From contig CAZOAT010000014.1 of the NCBI GenBank assembly GCA_964577965.1, positions 1 through 45,151 of the forward strand: a stretch of 45,151 bases of DNA, written 5' to 3'. The notes beneath the pieces are model-generated. The model made no database searches. It was not told the DNA's origin and was given only the letters and a program-made list of their open reading frames with translations. Shown piece after piece: positions 33,509 to 41,319 of the stretch. This DNA comes from DASUUI01 sp964577965 (lineage in GTDB: Bacteria > Gemmatimonadota > Gemmatimonadetes > Gemmatimonadales > Gemmatimonadaceae). The position numbers and the translations under genes are program-made. Within the stretch, counting starts at the first letter, position 1; each line of letters begins with the position of its first letter.

Positions 33509-33836
33509 CCGGTTATCCGTCGAGTTAGTCACTCCGGTCAGTACGAGGGTTTCCAGCCAAAGGTTTAGCCGCATCGGCCTCGTTGCGCGGCTGGATCCCT
33601 GGCGACCAGCGCCCGGAAGGTTGTCCGTGGCACGGGGTTAGCGCCTTCACTGCCACGAGTAGTGACCGCCTGCCCAGGCTGACCACGCAAGAGTTAGCTC
33701 CGCCATGCACCGGTTAACCCTCAGTTCTGCTGCCGCAGCCATGATTTTTCTATTGCGCCGACCCCAAACATCCGGAACTTTGGATCGTCCTATGCTGTAG
33801 CTACCAGTGGGCCGCTAGTCCGACCCACTGGGATTC
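33509..33836. other. Divergent intergenic region upstream of the sigma operon and the serine hydrolase
   Basis: 328 bp without a convincing gene. On the plus strand GGAACTT (33774-33780) resembles an ECF-type -35 element and TATGCT lies at 33791-33796, a few bases further on than an ECF -10 would normally be. On the minus strand GGAAAC about 40 bases before the sigma ATG is another candidate. The short reading frames here have poor codon pattern. The region probably holds promoters for both divergent units. Confidence 0.4.
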
Positions 33837-35210
33837 GTGTCTCCCCAAGTCTGGATGGTGGTAGCAGTGCTTCGCGTCGTTATCACGGTGCTCGGCCTCA
33901 ACAATCCGAGCGATGCGCTTCCGGCCAAGGCGCCGGACGACGCCGGGATGTCCGCCAATCGCCTCGCGGTCGTAGACCGCGTCGTGAACCGCGGCATATC
34001 CGCCGGTGGTTACCCGGGTGCGGCCGTTGTTGTCGGCCGCAGAGGTGGTATCGTGCTGCAGCGTGGCTTCGGCCACATGGACTGGAACGCCTCCAGCAGC
34101 AACTCCGTTTCCGCCGACCAGACACTGTACGACCTCGCGTCTCTGACCAAGGTCGTCGGGACGACCGCGGCGATGATGGCGCTGTACGACGATGGTCGCA
34201 TCCAGCTCGGTCAGAAGGTGACCGAATTCCTGCCGGAGTTTTCCGGTGGATTGAACGACCTGGTGACGATTGAGCATCTGCTCACCCACCGCGCCGGTCT
34301 CCCAGCCGGACGTGACATCTGGAAGATCGCGAACAGTCCCTCCGAGGCGCGTACCGCTGTTCTCAGCTCCCGCGCGCACGATGTACCGGGGCGTACGTAC
34401 GTGTACTCCGACATCGGTGCCGACGTGCTCGGCTACCTCGTCGAGGCCGTCGCCCAGCAGCCGCTGGATGTGTACCTGCACAATCGCGTCTTCGGACCGC
34501 TGCGCATGCACAGCACGTTCTTCCGCCCCGCTGACTCGCTCCGCTACCGCATCGCCCCGACGGCGGAGTTCTCCTCGCGCGGCTCGCCGCTGCGGGGCGT
34601 CGTGCACGACATCAACGCTCACGCGCTGGGTGGCGTGGCTGGACATGCGGGGCTGTTCAGCACTGCGTCCGACGTCGCGATCTTCGCGCAGATGATGCTC
34701 AACCGCGGTGAGTACAGGGGCGAGCAGATCTTCAAGCCGTCCACTGTCGAGCGCTTCACGATGCGTACGGCCGGTCGTCGAGCACTTGGCTGGGATACGG
34801 CCGAGGGTGACTTCGGATCCGGCAAGTACCTCACGTCAAGGTCGTACGGGCACACGGGCTTCACCGGGACTTCCATCTGGATTGACCCGGATCGCGACAT
34901 GTTCATGATCCTGCTCACCAACCGGGTGCACGGTCCTCGTGCGAGACGACCAGTCAAGGTGATCTCGGATATCCGCGCGGATCTCTCCGATGCCGCAGTC
35001 CTGGCTGTCACCGACGCGCCCGACGGCCTGCGCGACATGCCCAAGCAGTTCCGCGCCGACCGTGCCCTGGGCTGGAACACCAAGCCGGCATCGAAAAAAA
35101 GGGTCGCTCCAAAGAAGAAGGCGACGACGAAAAAGAAAGTCGTGAAGAAGGCGACGACGAAGAAGCAGCCTGCCAAGACTGCGTCGGCCCGCAGGGGCTC
35201 GCGCGGCTGA
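33837..35210 (+). CDS. Serine hydrolase (beta-lactamase class C/S12) with Lys-rich tail
   Basis: 457 residues from GTG 33837. A hydrophobic N-terminus (VWMVVAVLRVVITVLGL) suggests export. The S12 motifs are Ser102-x-x-Lys105 in LASLTKV, Tyr190-Ser-Asp192 in VYSDIG in place of the usual YxN, and His339-Thr-Gly341 in YGHTGFTG in place of KTG. The family holds class C beta-lactamases, D-aminopeptidases and esterases, so activity cannot be fixed. The last ~40 residues are a Lys/Ala/Thr tail (KKKATTKKKVVKKATTKK) like histone H1 or AlgP, very unusual for an exported enzyme. The next gene begins 5 bp downstream. Confidence 0.85.
   Translation: MSPQVWMVVAVLRVVITVLGLNNPSDALPAKAPDDAGMSANRLAVVDRVVNRGISAGGYPGAAVVVGRRGGIVLQRGFGHMDWNASSSNSVSADQTLYDLASLTKVVGTTAAMMALYDDGRIQLGQKVTEFLPEFSGGLNDLVTIEHLLTHRAGLPAGRDIWKIANSPSEARTAVLSSRAHDVPGRTYVYSDIGADVLGYLVEAVAQQPLDVYLHNRVFGPLRMHSTFFRPADSLRYRIAPTAEFSSRGSPLRGVVHDINAHALGGVAGHAGLFSTASDVAIFAQMMLNRGEYRGEQIFKPSTVERFTMRTAGRRALGWDTAEGDFGSGKYLTSRSYGHTGFTGTSIWIDPDRDMFMILLTNRVHGPRARRPVKVISDIRADLSDAAVLAVTDAPDGLRDMPKQFRADRALGWNTKPASKKRVAPKKKATTKKKVVKKATTKKQPAKTASARRGSRG
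35114..35161 (+). repeat. 18-bp direct repeat encoding the lysine-rich tail
   Basis: The 18-base unit starting GAAGAAGGCGACGACGAA occurs exactly at 35114-35131 and 35144-35161, a period of 30 bases or ten codons. It encodes the KKATTKK repeat of the serine hydrolase tail, so the tail may lengthen or shorten by slippage. Confidence 0.8.
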
Positions 35211-35214
35211 TTCA

Positions 35215-35589
35215 GTGGCAGACGCGAAGCCTGACTCGGCTCCCGGGGCGGCTCCCAGCCCTGATCCGCCGGCCGAAGACGGCACGACGTCTCCTGTAAG
35301 CGAGGACCAGGTAAAGCTCGCGCTCCGCAGGGTGAAAGACCCCGAGTTGAACCTGAACATCGTGGATCTCGGGCTCATCTACGGCATTCGCGTGGAGGGT
35401 AGCACCGTCAATGTGGACATGACCCTCACTTCTCCCGCGTGCCCCTCAGGCCCGGAGATAGTGGAAGGAGTCGAGCGAGAGGTGCAGGAGATCGAAGGTA
35501 TCGATCAGGTGCAGACCAACATCGTGTGGACCCCGTTCTGGACGCCGGAGCGGATCGAGCCGCGAGTGCGGGCCTACCTGGGGCTGTAG
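35215..35589 (+). CDS. MIP18/DUF59 family Fe-S cluster assembly factor
   Basis: 124 residues from GTG 35215. After a disordered Pro/Ala-rich start of about 28 residues, the DUF59 domain has ALRRVKDPELNLNIVDLGLIYGI, the strand VNVDMTLTSPACPSGPEIV with the conserved Cys, and the C-terminal TPFWTPERI. SufT/PaaD-like proteins assist iron-sulfur cluster assembly or specific Fe-S targets. The same domain is found in SUF operons, but no suf gene is present here. It begins 5 bp after the serine hydrolase, and its 3' end overlaps convergent ribonuclease D by 16 bp. Confidence 0.88.
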   Translation: MADAKPDSAPGAAPSPDPPAEDGTTSPVSEDQVKLALRRVKDPELNLNIVDLGLIYGIRVEGSTVNVDMTLTSPACPSGPEIVEGVEREVQEIEGIDQVQTNIVWTPFWTPERIEPRVRAYLGL

Positions 35590-36713
35590 AGGAGCTCTCC
35601 CCCCAGCGCTTCGATCTGCCAGTTACGAAGCCCCGGTACTCCCCACAGCTCTTCGATTGACCGCGGCTGCACCCTGGCTATCGCCTCCAGCCGGTCGCGC
35701 GAGCAGAGGACGCCCGGATCCATGTTGAGTCTCGCCGCCGCCGTCTCCCTGATCCGGCGGAGCTCGTCCACCCGGGCCTCGTAGTCCGGGTCTTTCGCCC
35801 ATCGCTGTCCGCGGGGAAACCGAGGGAGCTCTGATTCAGGTACGGCTTCACCCGCCTTCACTGCCTCCAGGATGTCGCGTCCACTCCGCTCGACGAGCGC
35901 CCGGGGCACGATCCTGATCCGGCTGAGCTCGTCGATCGTATGCGGACGGGTACGGGCGATCTCGAGCAGGATGTCGTTTCCCGCCACACGAAAAGTGGCA
36001 CGATCCAGCCGGCGGGCGACGGAATCTCGCCAGGGCACCAGCTCCCGAAGGATCGCCAGCTCGCGGCGCGTAAGATCGCGCGCCCCCTTCACCCTTAGGA
36101 ACGCGGCTGTGGGATCGTCAGACCCGGTGGCAGCATGCTCGGCCTCAACCCGGCCGAACTCCTCCCGCGCCCATTCCCACCGACCGAGCTTCTCGAGCTC
36201 CTCCCTGAGCCTGTCCCGCAGCGGGAGGAGATAATGCGTATCGAGCACCGCATACTCGAGCATCCCCTGGGTGAGCGGACGAAGCGACCAGTCGGCGCGC
36301 TGGTATTTCTTCTCCAGCCGCACGTCGAAGTACTTCTCGAGCAGCGCCGCGAGTCCGAAGGATCTGATGCCGAGCAGTTGTGCCGCAACGCGCGTGTCGA
36401 AGATGTTCAGCGCACGCACGCCGTAGTCCTGCCGCAGCAGCCGGAGGTCGTAGTCGGCGTCATGGAACACAACCTCTACGGTCGGATCAGCGAGAATGGC
36501 CGTGATCCCGGGTAGAGGCCCAGCCGCGAGAGGGTCGATGATGATGTCGGCCGCCCGCGTCGAAATCTGGAGCAGATATATCCTGTCCAGAAACCGATGG
36601 AAGCTTGCGCCCTCAGTATCGAGCGCAATCTCGGTTACTCCCCTGAGACCTTCGAGGAGCTGGTCGGCTTCGTCAGCGCGATCTATGTATCGGGCAGTCG
36701 GTTTTGCGGGCAA
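35574..36713 (-). CDS. rnd: Ribonuclease D
   Basis: 379 residues starting at TTG 36713. The DEDDy exonuclease motifs are EIALDTEGASF (Exo I), VFHDADYDLRLL (Exo II) and YAVLDTHYLLPL (Exo III, Tyr-type). Two HRDC domains follow, near residues 215-290 (RRELAILRELVPWRDSVARRLD) and 300-375 (RIRETAAARLNMDPGVLCSRD). RNase D trims the 3' ends of tRNA precursors and other small RNAs in the cytoplasm. It is convergent with the DUF59 gene and divergent from the alpha/beta hydrolase gene across 104 bp. Confidence 0.93.
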   Translation of the reverse strand: MPAKPTARYIDRADEADQLLEGLRGVTEIALDTEGASFHRFLDRIYLLQISTRAADIIIDPLAAGPLPGITAILADPTVEVVFHDADYDLRLLRQDYGVRALNIFDTRVAAQLLGIRSFGLAALLEKYFDVRLEKKYQRADWSLRPLTQGMLEYAVLDTHYLLPLRDRLREELEKLGRWEWAREEFGRVEAEHAATGSDDPTAAFLRVKGARDLTRRELAILRELVPWRDSVARRLDRATFRVAGNDILLEIARTRPHTIDELSRIRIVPRALVERSGRDILEAVKAGEAVPESELPRFPRGQRWAKDPDYEARVDELRRIRETAAARLNMDPGVLCSRDRLEAIARVQPRSIEELWGVPGLRNWQIEALGGELLYSPR

Positions 36714-36817
36714 CGGATGGGGTGACGCGTGAGCGCGGCGGCGGGAGCGCGCGGGCTTCGGGCGCGCAGGACGCCTAATCTAGCTTCCAGCCGGTCGGAA
36801 GAAGAACTTGTCCCGCC

Positions 36818-37612
36818 ATGATAGCCGTGATTAATGAAATCGAGATCGGATACGATGACGTGGGCTCCGGGCTGCCACTCGTGTTCCTGCACGGGTTCCC
36901 TCACGACCGGACCCTCTGGTCCCCGCAGGTGGGAGCGTTGGTTGATCATTGCCGCTGCGTCGCGCCGGACCTTCGAGGCTTCGGGGAATCGACCGTCGCG
37001 GGTCCGTACTCCGTCGATCAATACGCCGACGACGTCGCCGCGCTGCTGGGACACCTCAAGATCCGACGCGCTGTCGTGGTGGGGCTCTCCATGGGCGGCT
37101 ACGTCGCGTTCGCGCTCTGGCGCCGGCGGCCGGATCTGATCCGCGCGCTGGTGCTCGCGGACACGCGCTCCGGAGCGGACAGCGACGAAGGCCGTGTCAA
37201 GCGGAAGCAGCTGGTCGCGGTTGCGCTGGAGCGCGGTGCGGGTGCCGTGGCTGACGCGCAGATACCGGGGATGCTCGGGAAGACCACGCGCGCCAACCAT
37301 CCGGATATCGTGGAGAGCGTGAGGCAGATGCTGAGCTCCGCACCCGTGGAAGGGATCGTGGGCGCCCTGCACGCAATGATGGAGCGCCCGGACTCTGGTC
37401 CGACACTCCAGACCATCACGGTCCCGACCAGCATCCTGGTTGGAGACGAGGACGTGCTGACACCTGAGAAAGACGCCCGCGCAATGCGCGAGGCGATTCC
37501 GTCCTCACGGCTGGAGGTGATCCGCGGAGCGGGTCACCTGAGCAATCTGGAGAAGCCCGCGGCATTCAATCACGTGCTCAGTGAGTTCGTGAGCGCGCTC
37601 ACATACGCCTGA
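36818..37612 (+). CDS. Alpha/beta hydrolase
   Basis: 264 residues. The oxyanion segment PLVFLHGFPHDRTLW, the strand VAPDLRGFGES, the nucleophile elbow GLSMGGYVA near residue 92, the catalytic Asp region LVGDEDVLTP and the His in IRGAGHLSNLEKP give a complete triad. No signal peptide is seen, so it is probably cytoplasmic. The cap region resembles 3-oxoadipate enol-lactonase and related hydrolases, but substrate is not predictable. It is a single gene facing the nucleotide-pyrophosphatase-like gene. Confidence 0.9.
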   Translation: MIAVINEIEIGYDDVGSGLPLVFLHGFPHDRTLWSPQVGALVDHCRCVAPDLRGFGESTVAGPYSVDQYADDVAALLGHLKIRRAVVVGLSMGGYVAFALWRRRPDLIRALVLADTRSGADSDEGRVKRKQLVAVALERGAGAVADAQIPGMLGKTTRANHPDIVESVRQMLSSAPVEGIVGALHAMMERPDSGPTLQTITVPTSILVGDEDVLTPEKDARAMREAIPSSRLEVIRGAGHLSNLEKPAAFNHVLSEFVSALTYA

Positions 37613-37668
37613 GCAGCAGCGACCAGCTGCGACGGGCGAAAAAAAACTGCGGAACGACCGGGCGATGG

Positions 37669-37691
37669 TTATCGGAGTGCAGCTCCGATAA
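37669..37691 (-). terminator. Inverted repeat spanning the stop codon of the NPP-like gene
   Basis: TTATCGGAG (37669-37677) and CTCCGATAA (37683-37691) pair perfectly around a 5-base loop, with the TAA stop at one end. A run of eight T on the minus strand (37646-37639) follows only after 22 bases, so this is not a standard terminator. Confidence 0.35.
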
Positions 37692-38910
37692 TCGCGAGGG
37701 AGCCGTCGTTCGGCGCGGGCGTCAGACCCAGCACGCGCGCCAGTAGCGGGTACACGTCAACATTGTTGAACTCCGGAATACGTGCACCGTTTCTGAACGC
37801 GGGCCCGCGCGCGATGAAGATCGTGCGCATGGATGGCAGAGCGTTATCGTAGCCGTGCCTGCCTCCCCCGCTCGCCCGCCAGGTTCTGTTCGCTGAGATC
37901 ACCCACCCTTCGTCAGCCACTGCCACGACCGGCGTTATCCGCCTGTGATTGCTGAAGTGCAGCCGGGCTGGCACATCCTCTCTGAGCCAGGCGCTCAAGT
38001 GAGGCAGGCGCCGCAGTGCAGCGACCATTCCCGCGTTGTCTCCAGTTCGCGACCAGCCCATGAACAACGCTCCACCGGTTACAACATGGAAAGCCGCGGT
38101 GTCGAGTACGTCCGACACATAGAGGGTGCGCTCGGGAGCCGCCTCCACCATGCCGTGATCAGAAACAACGACAAGGTTCACCGTATCGAACAGCCCTCGC
38201 TGTCGGAGCCCGTCGACCAGACGGGCGACAGCGCTGTCCGCTTTGAGCACGGCACCACGTACTGACTGGGCCGTGGGACCATCGGCATGCCCCGTGTGAT
38301 CCGGCTCCTCGAAGTAGAGCGTGATCATCCGGGGACGCTCCCCCTCCGACAGCGAGAGCCAGGAGAGAACAGAGTCCACCCGCACGGCGTAGGGCACGCT
38401 GCCGTCGTAGCGCATCCACCGCGTCGGGCGCACACCCGCGATCTCTGCTTCGGTGCCGGGCCAGAAGAACGCAGCCGCCTTTACCCCCTGCTTCTCGGCG
38501 GTTGACCAGATCGGCTCGCCACCCCACCAGCGATCCTCACGAGGGCCTTCGTTCCGCAGTGAGAACGTCGCGTCGAAGACAGGATCGTACATCGTGTTGT
38601 TGACCAGCCCATGATTCTGCGGACGCAACCCGGTGACGATCGTGTAGTGGTTCGGGAAGGTCGACGTCGGGAAAGACGGGATCATCGCATCGGCCACGAC
38701 TCCGTCGGCGGCGAGCGCCAGCAGCGTGGGCGGGGAGTGCCACTCCAGATACTCCCGCCTGAACCCGTCGAGAGAGATCAGCACTACCGCGGGCTCGGTA
38801 ACCTGCGGGGCGGCGCTTCCCTGCTGCAACCCACCGCATGCGCCAGTGGACAGCACAAGGATGGCGACGGCGAGCGCTCGCATCCTGATTACCAGCATTG
38901 GTTCCCGCAC
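37669..38910 (-). CDS. Nucleotide pyrophosphatase/phosphodiesterase-like lipoprotein
   Basis: 413 residues from GTG 38910, preceded by AGGAG at 4-5 bases. The signal reads LAVAILVLSTGAC with Cys25 as a probable lipidation site. The NPP signatures are LISLDGFRREYLEW, the nucleophile in PSFPTSTFPNHYTIVTGL, EEPDHTGHADGP, VVVSDHGMVE and, near the C-terminus, GGRHGYDNALPSM. These supply the two-zinc site of the alkaline phosphatase superfamily. The family cleaves nucleotide pyrophosphates and phosphodiesters outside the cytoplasm. A second superfamily member lies at 20262, but is not closely related. Confidence 0.9.
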   Translation of the reverse strand: MREPMLVIRMRALAVAILVLSTGACGGLQQGSAAPQVTEPAVVLISLDGFRREYLEWHSPPTLLALAADGVVADAMIPSFPTSTFPNHYTIVTGLRPQNHGLVNNTMYDPVFDATFSLRNEGPREDRWWGGEPIWSTAEKQGVKAAAFFWPGTEAEIAGVRPTRWMRYDGSVPYAVRVDSVLSWLSLSEGERPRMITLYFEEPDHTGHADGPTAQSVRGAVLKADSAVARLVDGLRQRGLFDTVNLVVVSDHGMVEAAPERTLYVSDVLDTAAFHVVTGGALFMGWSRTGDNAGMVAALRRLPHLSAWLREDVPARLHFSNHRRITPVVAVADEGWVISANRTWRASGGGRHGYDNALPSMRTIFIARGPAFRNGARIPEFNNVDVYPLLARVLGLTPAPNDGSLAIIGAALR

Positions 38911-38995
38911 AGTTCTCCTGGCACAGGTACATGCGGTCCGGACAAGCGGCCGCGCCTTGGTTTCCGCCCACCGCCAAACGCTGACCGCTGCAGTT

Positions 38996-39259
38996 CTACC
39001 TCTGCGGCCGCCCTGGCGGATTCTCGCCCTTGAAGACGTCCCGGTTGATCTGAATGAACTGCTGCATGTTCTGCGGCACGTCCTCTTCCGGGAAGATCGC
39101 GGTCACGGGGCACTCCGGCTCGCACGCGCCGCAATCGATGCACTCATCCGGGTGGATGTAGAGCTGGTCGGGTCCCTCGTATATGCAGTCAACGGGACAG
39201 ACGTCAACGCACGCTCTGTCTTTCGTTCCGGCGCAGGCTTCGGTGATTACGTATGGCAT
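38996..39259 (-). CDS. fdxA: 7Fe-type ferredoxin
   Basis: 87 residues. Cys9, Cys17, Cys21 and Cys25 together with Cys40, Cys43, Cys46 and Cys50 give the spacing of a [3Fe-4S][4Fe-4S] FdxA-type ferredoxin (CVDVCPVDC; CIDCGACEPECP). The C-terminal helix with EDVPQNMQQFIQINRDVF is also typical. It transfers electrons in the cytoplasm; partner enzymes are not encoded nearby. Upstream of its start is a perfect 24-bp triplicate. Confidence 0.93.
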   Translation of the reverse strand: MPYVITEACAGTKDRACVDVCPVDCIYEGPDQLYIHPDECIDCGACEPECPVTAIFPEEDVPQNMQQFIQINRDVFKGENPPGRPQR

Positions 39260-39276
39260 GTCAAGAGAATCCGCCG

Positions 39277-39348
39277 CGGGATCGCGGCTCTGCTCCCAAT
39301 CGGGATCGCGGCTCTGCTCCCAATCGGGATCGCGGCTCTGCTCCCAAT
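39277..39348 (-). repeat. Three perfect tandem 24-bp repeats upstream of fdxA
   Basis: The 24-base unit beginning CGGGATCGCGGCTCTGCTCC occurs three times without mismatch at 39277-39300, 39301-39324 and 39325-39348. It lies 17 bases upstream of the ferredoxin ATG, in its leader or promoter. The reading frame across it has no sign of being a gene. The count may vary between strains. Confidence 0.9.
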
Positions 39349-39484
39349 AATAGAGCCGGGCGAAGCGGCACTCAACGACGCTGGCGAGCGCGTGAAGCGG
39401 AAGGTAGCTTGAGACTGGCGCAAGAGGTGGTCGCCCTCAGGTGCTTTCACTCTCCATCTCCCTCAGTTTTGGCTGCGCATTTCG

Positions 39485-40402
39485 ATGACTCGCCCGCCGG
39501 TGGCATTCATGTTGGCCGCTGCTCTCGCCAGCGGGGTCGCCCAGGCGCAGGCCACACCCGCCATTACTCGATCCTGCGTCGACTCTCTGCAGGCGGTGGA
39601 CTCGCTCCGCAACATCATCTCGGCGATAGTGGAGACGACCGACTACACGCAAGCCGGCAGCCCTCGTGCCCGGCGGACACCGTGGACCGGCAGCCGCAGG
39701 GGGCTCGCACGCGTGCCGCGCCATTACCTCAATCTCGTGGTCGAGGAGATTGCGAGCCGAATCGCAGTTCCAGATGGAATCATGGGTGGCGCATTCGTAC
39801 CAATGCGCTATCGGCAAGTCGTGGGAGAAGCCGACACCATGTACCTGGCAACCCCTGCCGTTCGCGCCAGTTTTCTCTTCACCATCAGCACTGACGGACG
39901 TGTCGGCAACATCGACCTCTGGGGATCAACTCTCAATCACGGTCTGGAGGAGAGCGTGTGGCGCGCAATCCTCGGCGCCGATTCAGCCCGCGCCATCCCG
40001 CCGCTGCCTCCGGAATTGCGGGGCAACGAGCTGCTTCTGAAGATCACCGTTGAGCCCGAGCAGTTCTTAAACCAGCCGCCACCAGCCAGACTCGCCACGC
40101 GAAGCGATTTGCGTCCCCTGTTCCGCGCCTCACGGCCCGTGCTGCGCGTGAACTCGCTGCCAGAGCGCGCGCTCTACCCGGGCCACGATGACATGGCCGC
40201 CCAGCGATTCCCTCCGACAGACACCGTGCAGTTCGTTGTTGCCGAGACCGGCGCCGTGCTGCAGGGAACGCTGTTCGTGCGGAGTGTCCGTTATCTGCAG
40301 GAATCCGAAGTGGCTCTCGGACAGATCATCCAGATGAGCCACGCGCCAGCCCGCAGTGGCGACTGTGTCCTTCCAACGCTCGTGCAGATCCCGCTGAGAT
40401 AG
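39485..40402 (+). CDS. Exported protein with possible TonB C-terminal-like domains
   Basis: 305 residues from ATG 39485. A short signal (VAFMLAAALASGVAQAQA) suggests the periplasm or outside. Two segments resemble the strand-helix pattern of a TonB C-terminal domain: FLFTISTDGRVGNIDLWGSTLNHGLEESVWRAI (~128-160) and VQFVVAETGAVLQGTLFVRSV (~248-268). The match is weak, since the usual TonB membrane anchor and Pro-rich linker are absent. I cannot assign a function. It is alone between fdxA and convergent yhbY. Confidence 0.7.
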   Translation: MTRPPVAFMLAAALASGVAQAQATPAITRSCVDSLQAVDSLRNIISAIVETTDYTQAGSPRARRTPWTGSRRGLARVPRHYLNLVVEEIASRIAVPDGIMGGAFVPMRYRQVVGEADTMYLATPAVRASFLFTISTDGRVGNIDLWGSTLNHGLEESVWRAILGADSARAIPPLPPELRGNELLLKITVEPEQFLNQPPPARLATRSDLRPLFRASRPVLRVNSLPERALYPGHDDMAAQRFPPTDTVQFVVAETGAVLQGTLFVRSVRYLQESEVALGQIIQMSHAPARSGDCVLPTLVQIPLR

Positions 40403-40418
40403 GAGAAGGCTGGACGCG

Positions 40419-40688
40419 CTACTCGGCGGGCCGCTCCCTGTACAGCGTAAAGGTGCGGCCTATCACCTGGATTACCTCGCCACGCACCCGGTCCGCAAGC
40501 TCGGCAGCCGCCTCCCTCACACTCAGGCCGGATCCCTTGCCGACCTTCACCTTGACCAGCTCGCGCGCCCGTAACGCGTCATCCAGCGACTGTACCAGTG
40601 GCTCGGTGATCCCCTGAGCACCCAGATGAACTGTGGGTGAGAGGTGGTGTGCGTTCGCCCTGAGTGCTGCCCGAGTTCTGCCTTTCAC
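40419..40688 (-). CDS. yhbY: Ribosome assembly RNA-binding protein YhbY (CRM domain)
   Basis: 89 residues with the CRM fold: LRANAHHLSPTVHLGAQGITEPLVQSLDDALRARELVKVKV, followed by GEVIQVIGRTFTLYRE. GAQG stands at the position of the GxxG RNA-binding loop. YhbY binds precursors of the large ribosomal subunit. It starts 4 bp after the M23 peptidase gene and ends the thiC-M23-yhbY run, so the second TPP riboswitch may affect its level too. Confidence 0.92.
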   Translation of the reverse strand: MKGRTRAALRANAHHLSPTVHLGAQGITEPLVQSLDDALRARELVKVKVGKGSGLSVREAAAELADRVRGEVIQVIGRTFTLYRERPAE

Positions 40689-40692
40689 CCGA

Positions 40693-41319
40693 TCACCTCC
40701 GTGCCTCGCGCCCGGTCAACGCGAAGAACTCACGGACGTCCACCGCGGGGCCGTTCCACCAGTCCCGCCGGCTCCGATCCACCCGCAGCACCTGAAAATG
40801 CAGATGCGGCGCGTTCGGCGAGGCGTTGCCGGTGCTCCCCACGTAGCCAAGCAATGTTCCCTGTGCGATCTCCATCCCCTCACGGATCCCCCGCGCATAG
40901 GCGTCAAGGTGCGCGTAGTAGTGAACGAAGCTGCCAGATTCGTCCGCGATGTAGATCGTCGTGCCTCCGAGGTTGTTTTCCCGCATCGCGAGGATCCTGC
41001 CGCTCGAGGCCGCGATTACGGGAGTCCGCCGCGGAGCCATGATGTCGAACGCCCGGTGGGTGCGACCGCCCGAGCGCGGAGCGTTGAACGAATCCCTGAT
41101 TCGGCTCGGGGCGACGCCCGCGACAGGCACCATCAGTGGATTCTCACGGAAGTACTCGCGCTCTGCAGCGGTTGGTGTGGAAGCAGTGGCGGCCGGGGCT
41201 ACGCCGCCCCGCGGCACCTCCAGGAGCGGCGGTCGTGGTTCCAGCGGGACGAGGACGGGCGCGCACCCTCCAAGACCGAAACCGGCTGCGGCGGTGATCG
41301 CGCTACACCACCTCCGCAA
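40693..41319 (-). CDS. M23 family peptidase lipoprotein
   Basis: 208 residues from TTG 41319. The frame is open further upstream, but that part is only the out-of-frame shadow of thiC. The start gives a perfect lipoprotein signal with lipobox LGGC and Cys19. The LytM metal site is His88-x3-Asp92 in THRAFDIMAP and HLHFQV near residue 174, with the strand VIAASSGRIL between. M23 enzymes cleave peptidoglycan peptides or act as non-catalytic activators, and all ligands seem present here. It overlaps the thiC 3' end by 17 bp, so translation is coupled to thiC. A functional link to thiamine is not apparent. Confidence 0.86.
   Translation of the reverse strand: MRRWCSAITAAAGFGLGGCAPVLVPLEPRPPLLEVPRGGVAPAATASTPTAAEREYFRENPLMVPVAGVAPSRIRDSFNAPRSGGRTHRAFDIMAPRRTPVIAASSGRILAMRENNLGGTTIYIADESGSFVHYYAHLDAYARGIREGMEIAQGTLLGYVGSTGNASPNAPHLHFQVLRVDRSRRDWWNGPAVDVREFFALTGREARR

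Noticed and set aside
33774..33796. GGAACTT followed by TATGCT as an ECF-type promoter for the serine hydrolase
   Set aside because: Spacing between the elements does not fit an ECF or sigma70 promoter, so it is noted only in the intergenic entry.
39247..39450. Reading frame across the 24-bp repeats encoding a GSRAAIPI repeat
   Set aside because: It exists only because the repeat length is a multiple of three; there is no ribosome binding site and it overlaps the fdxA leader.
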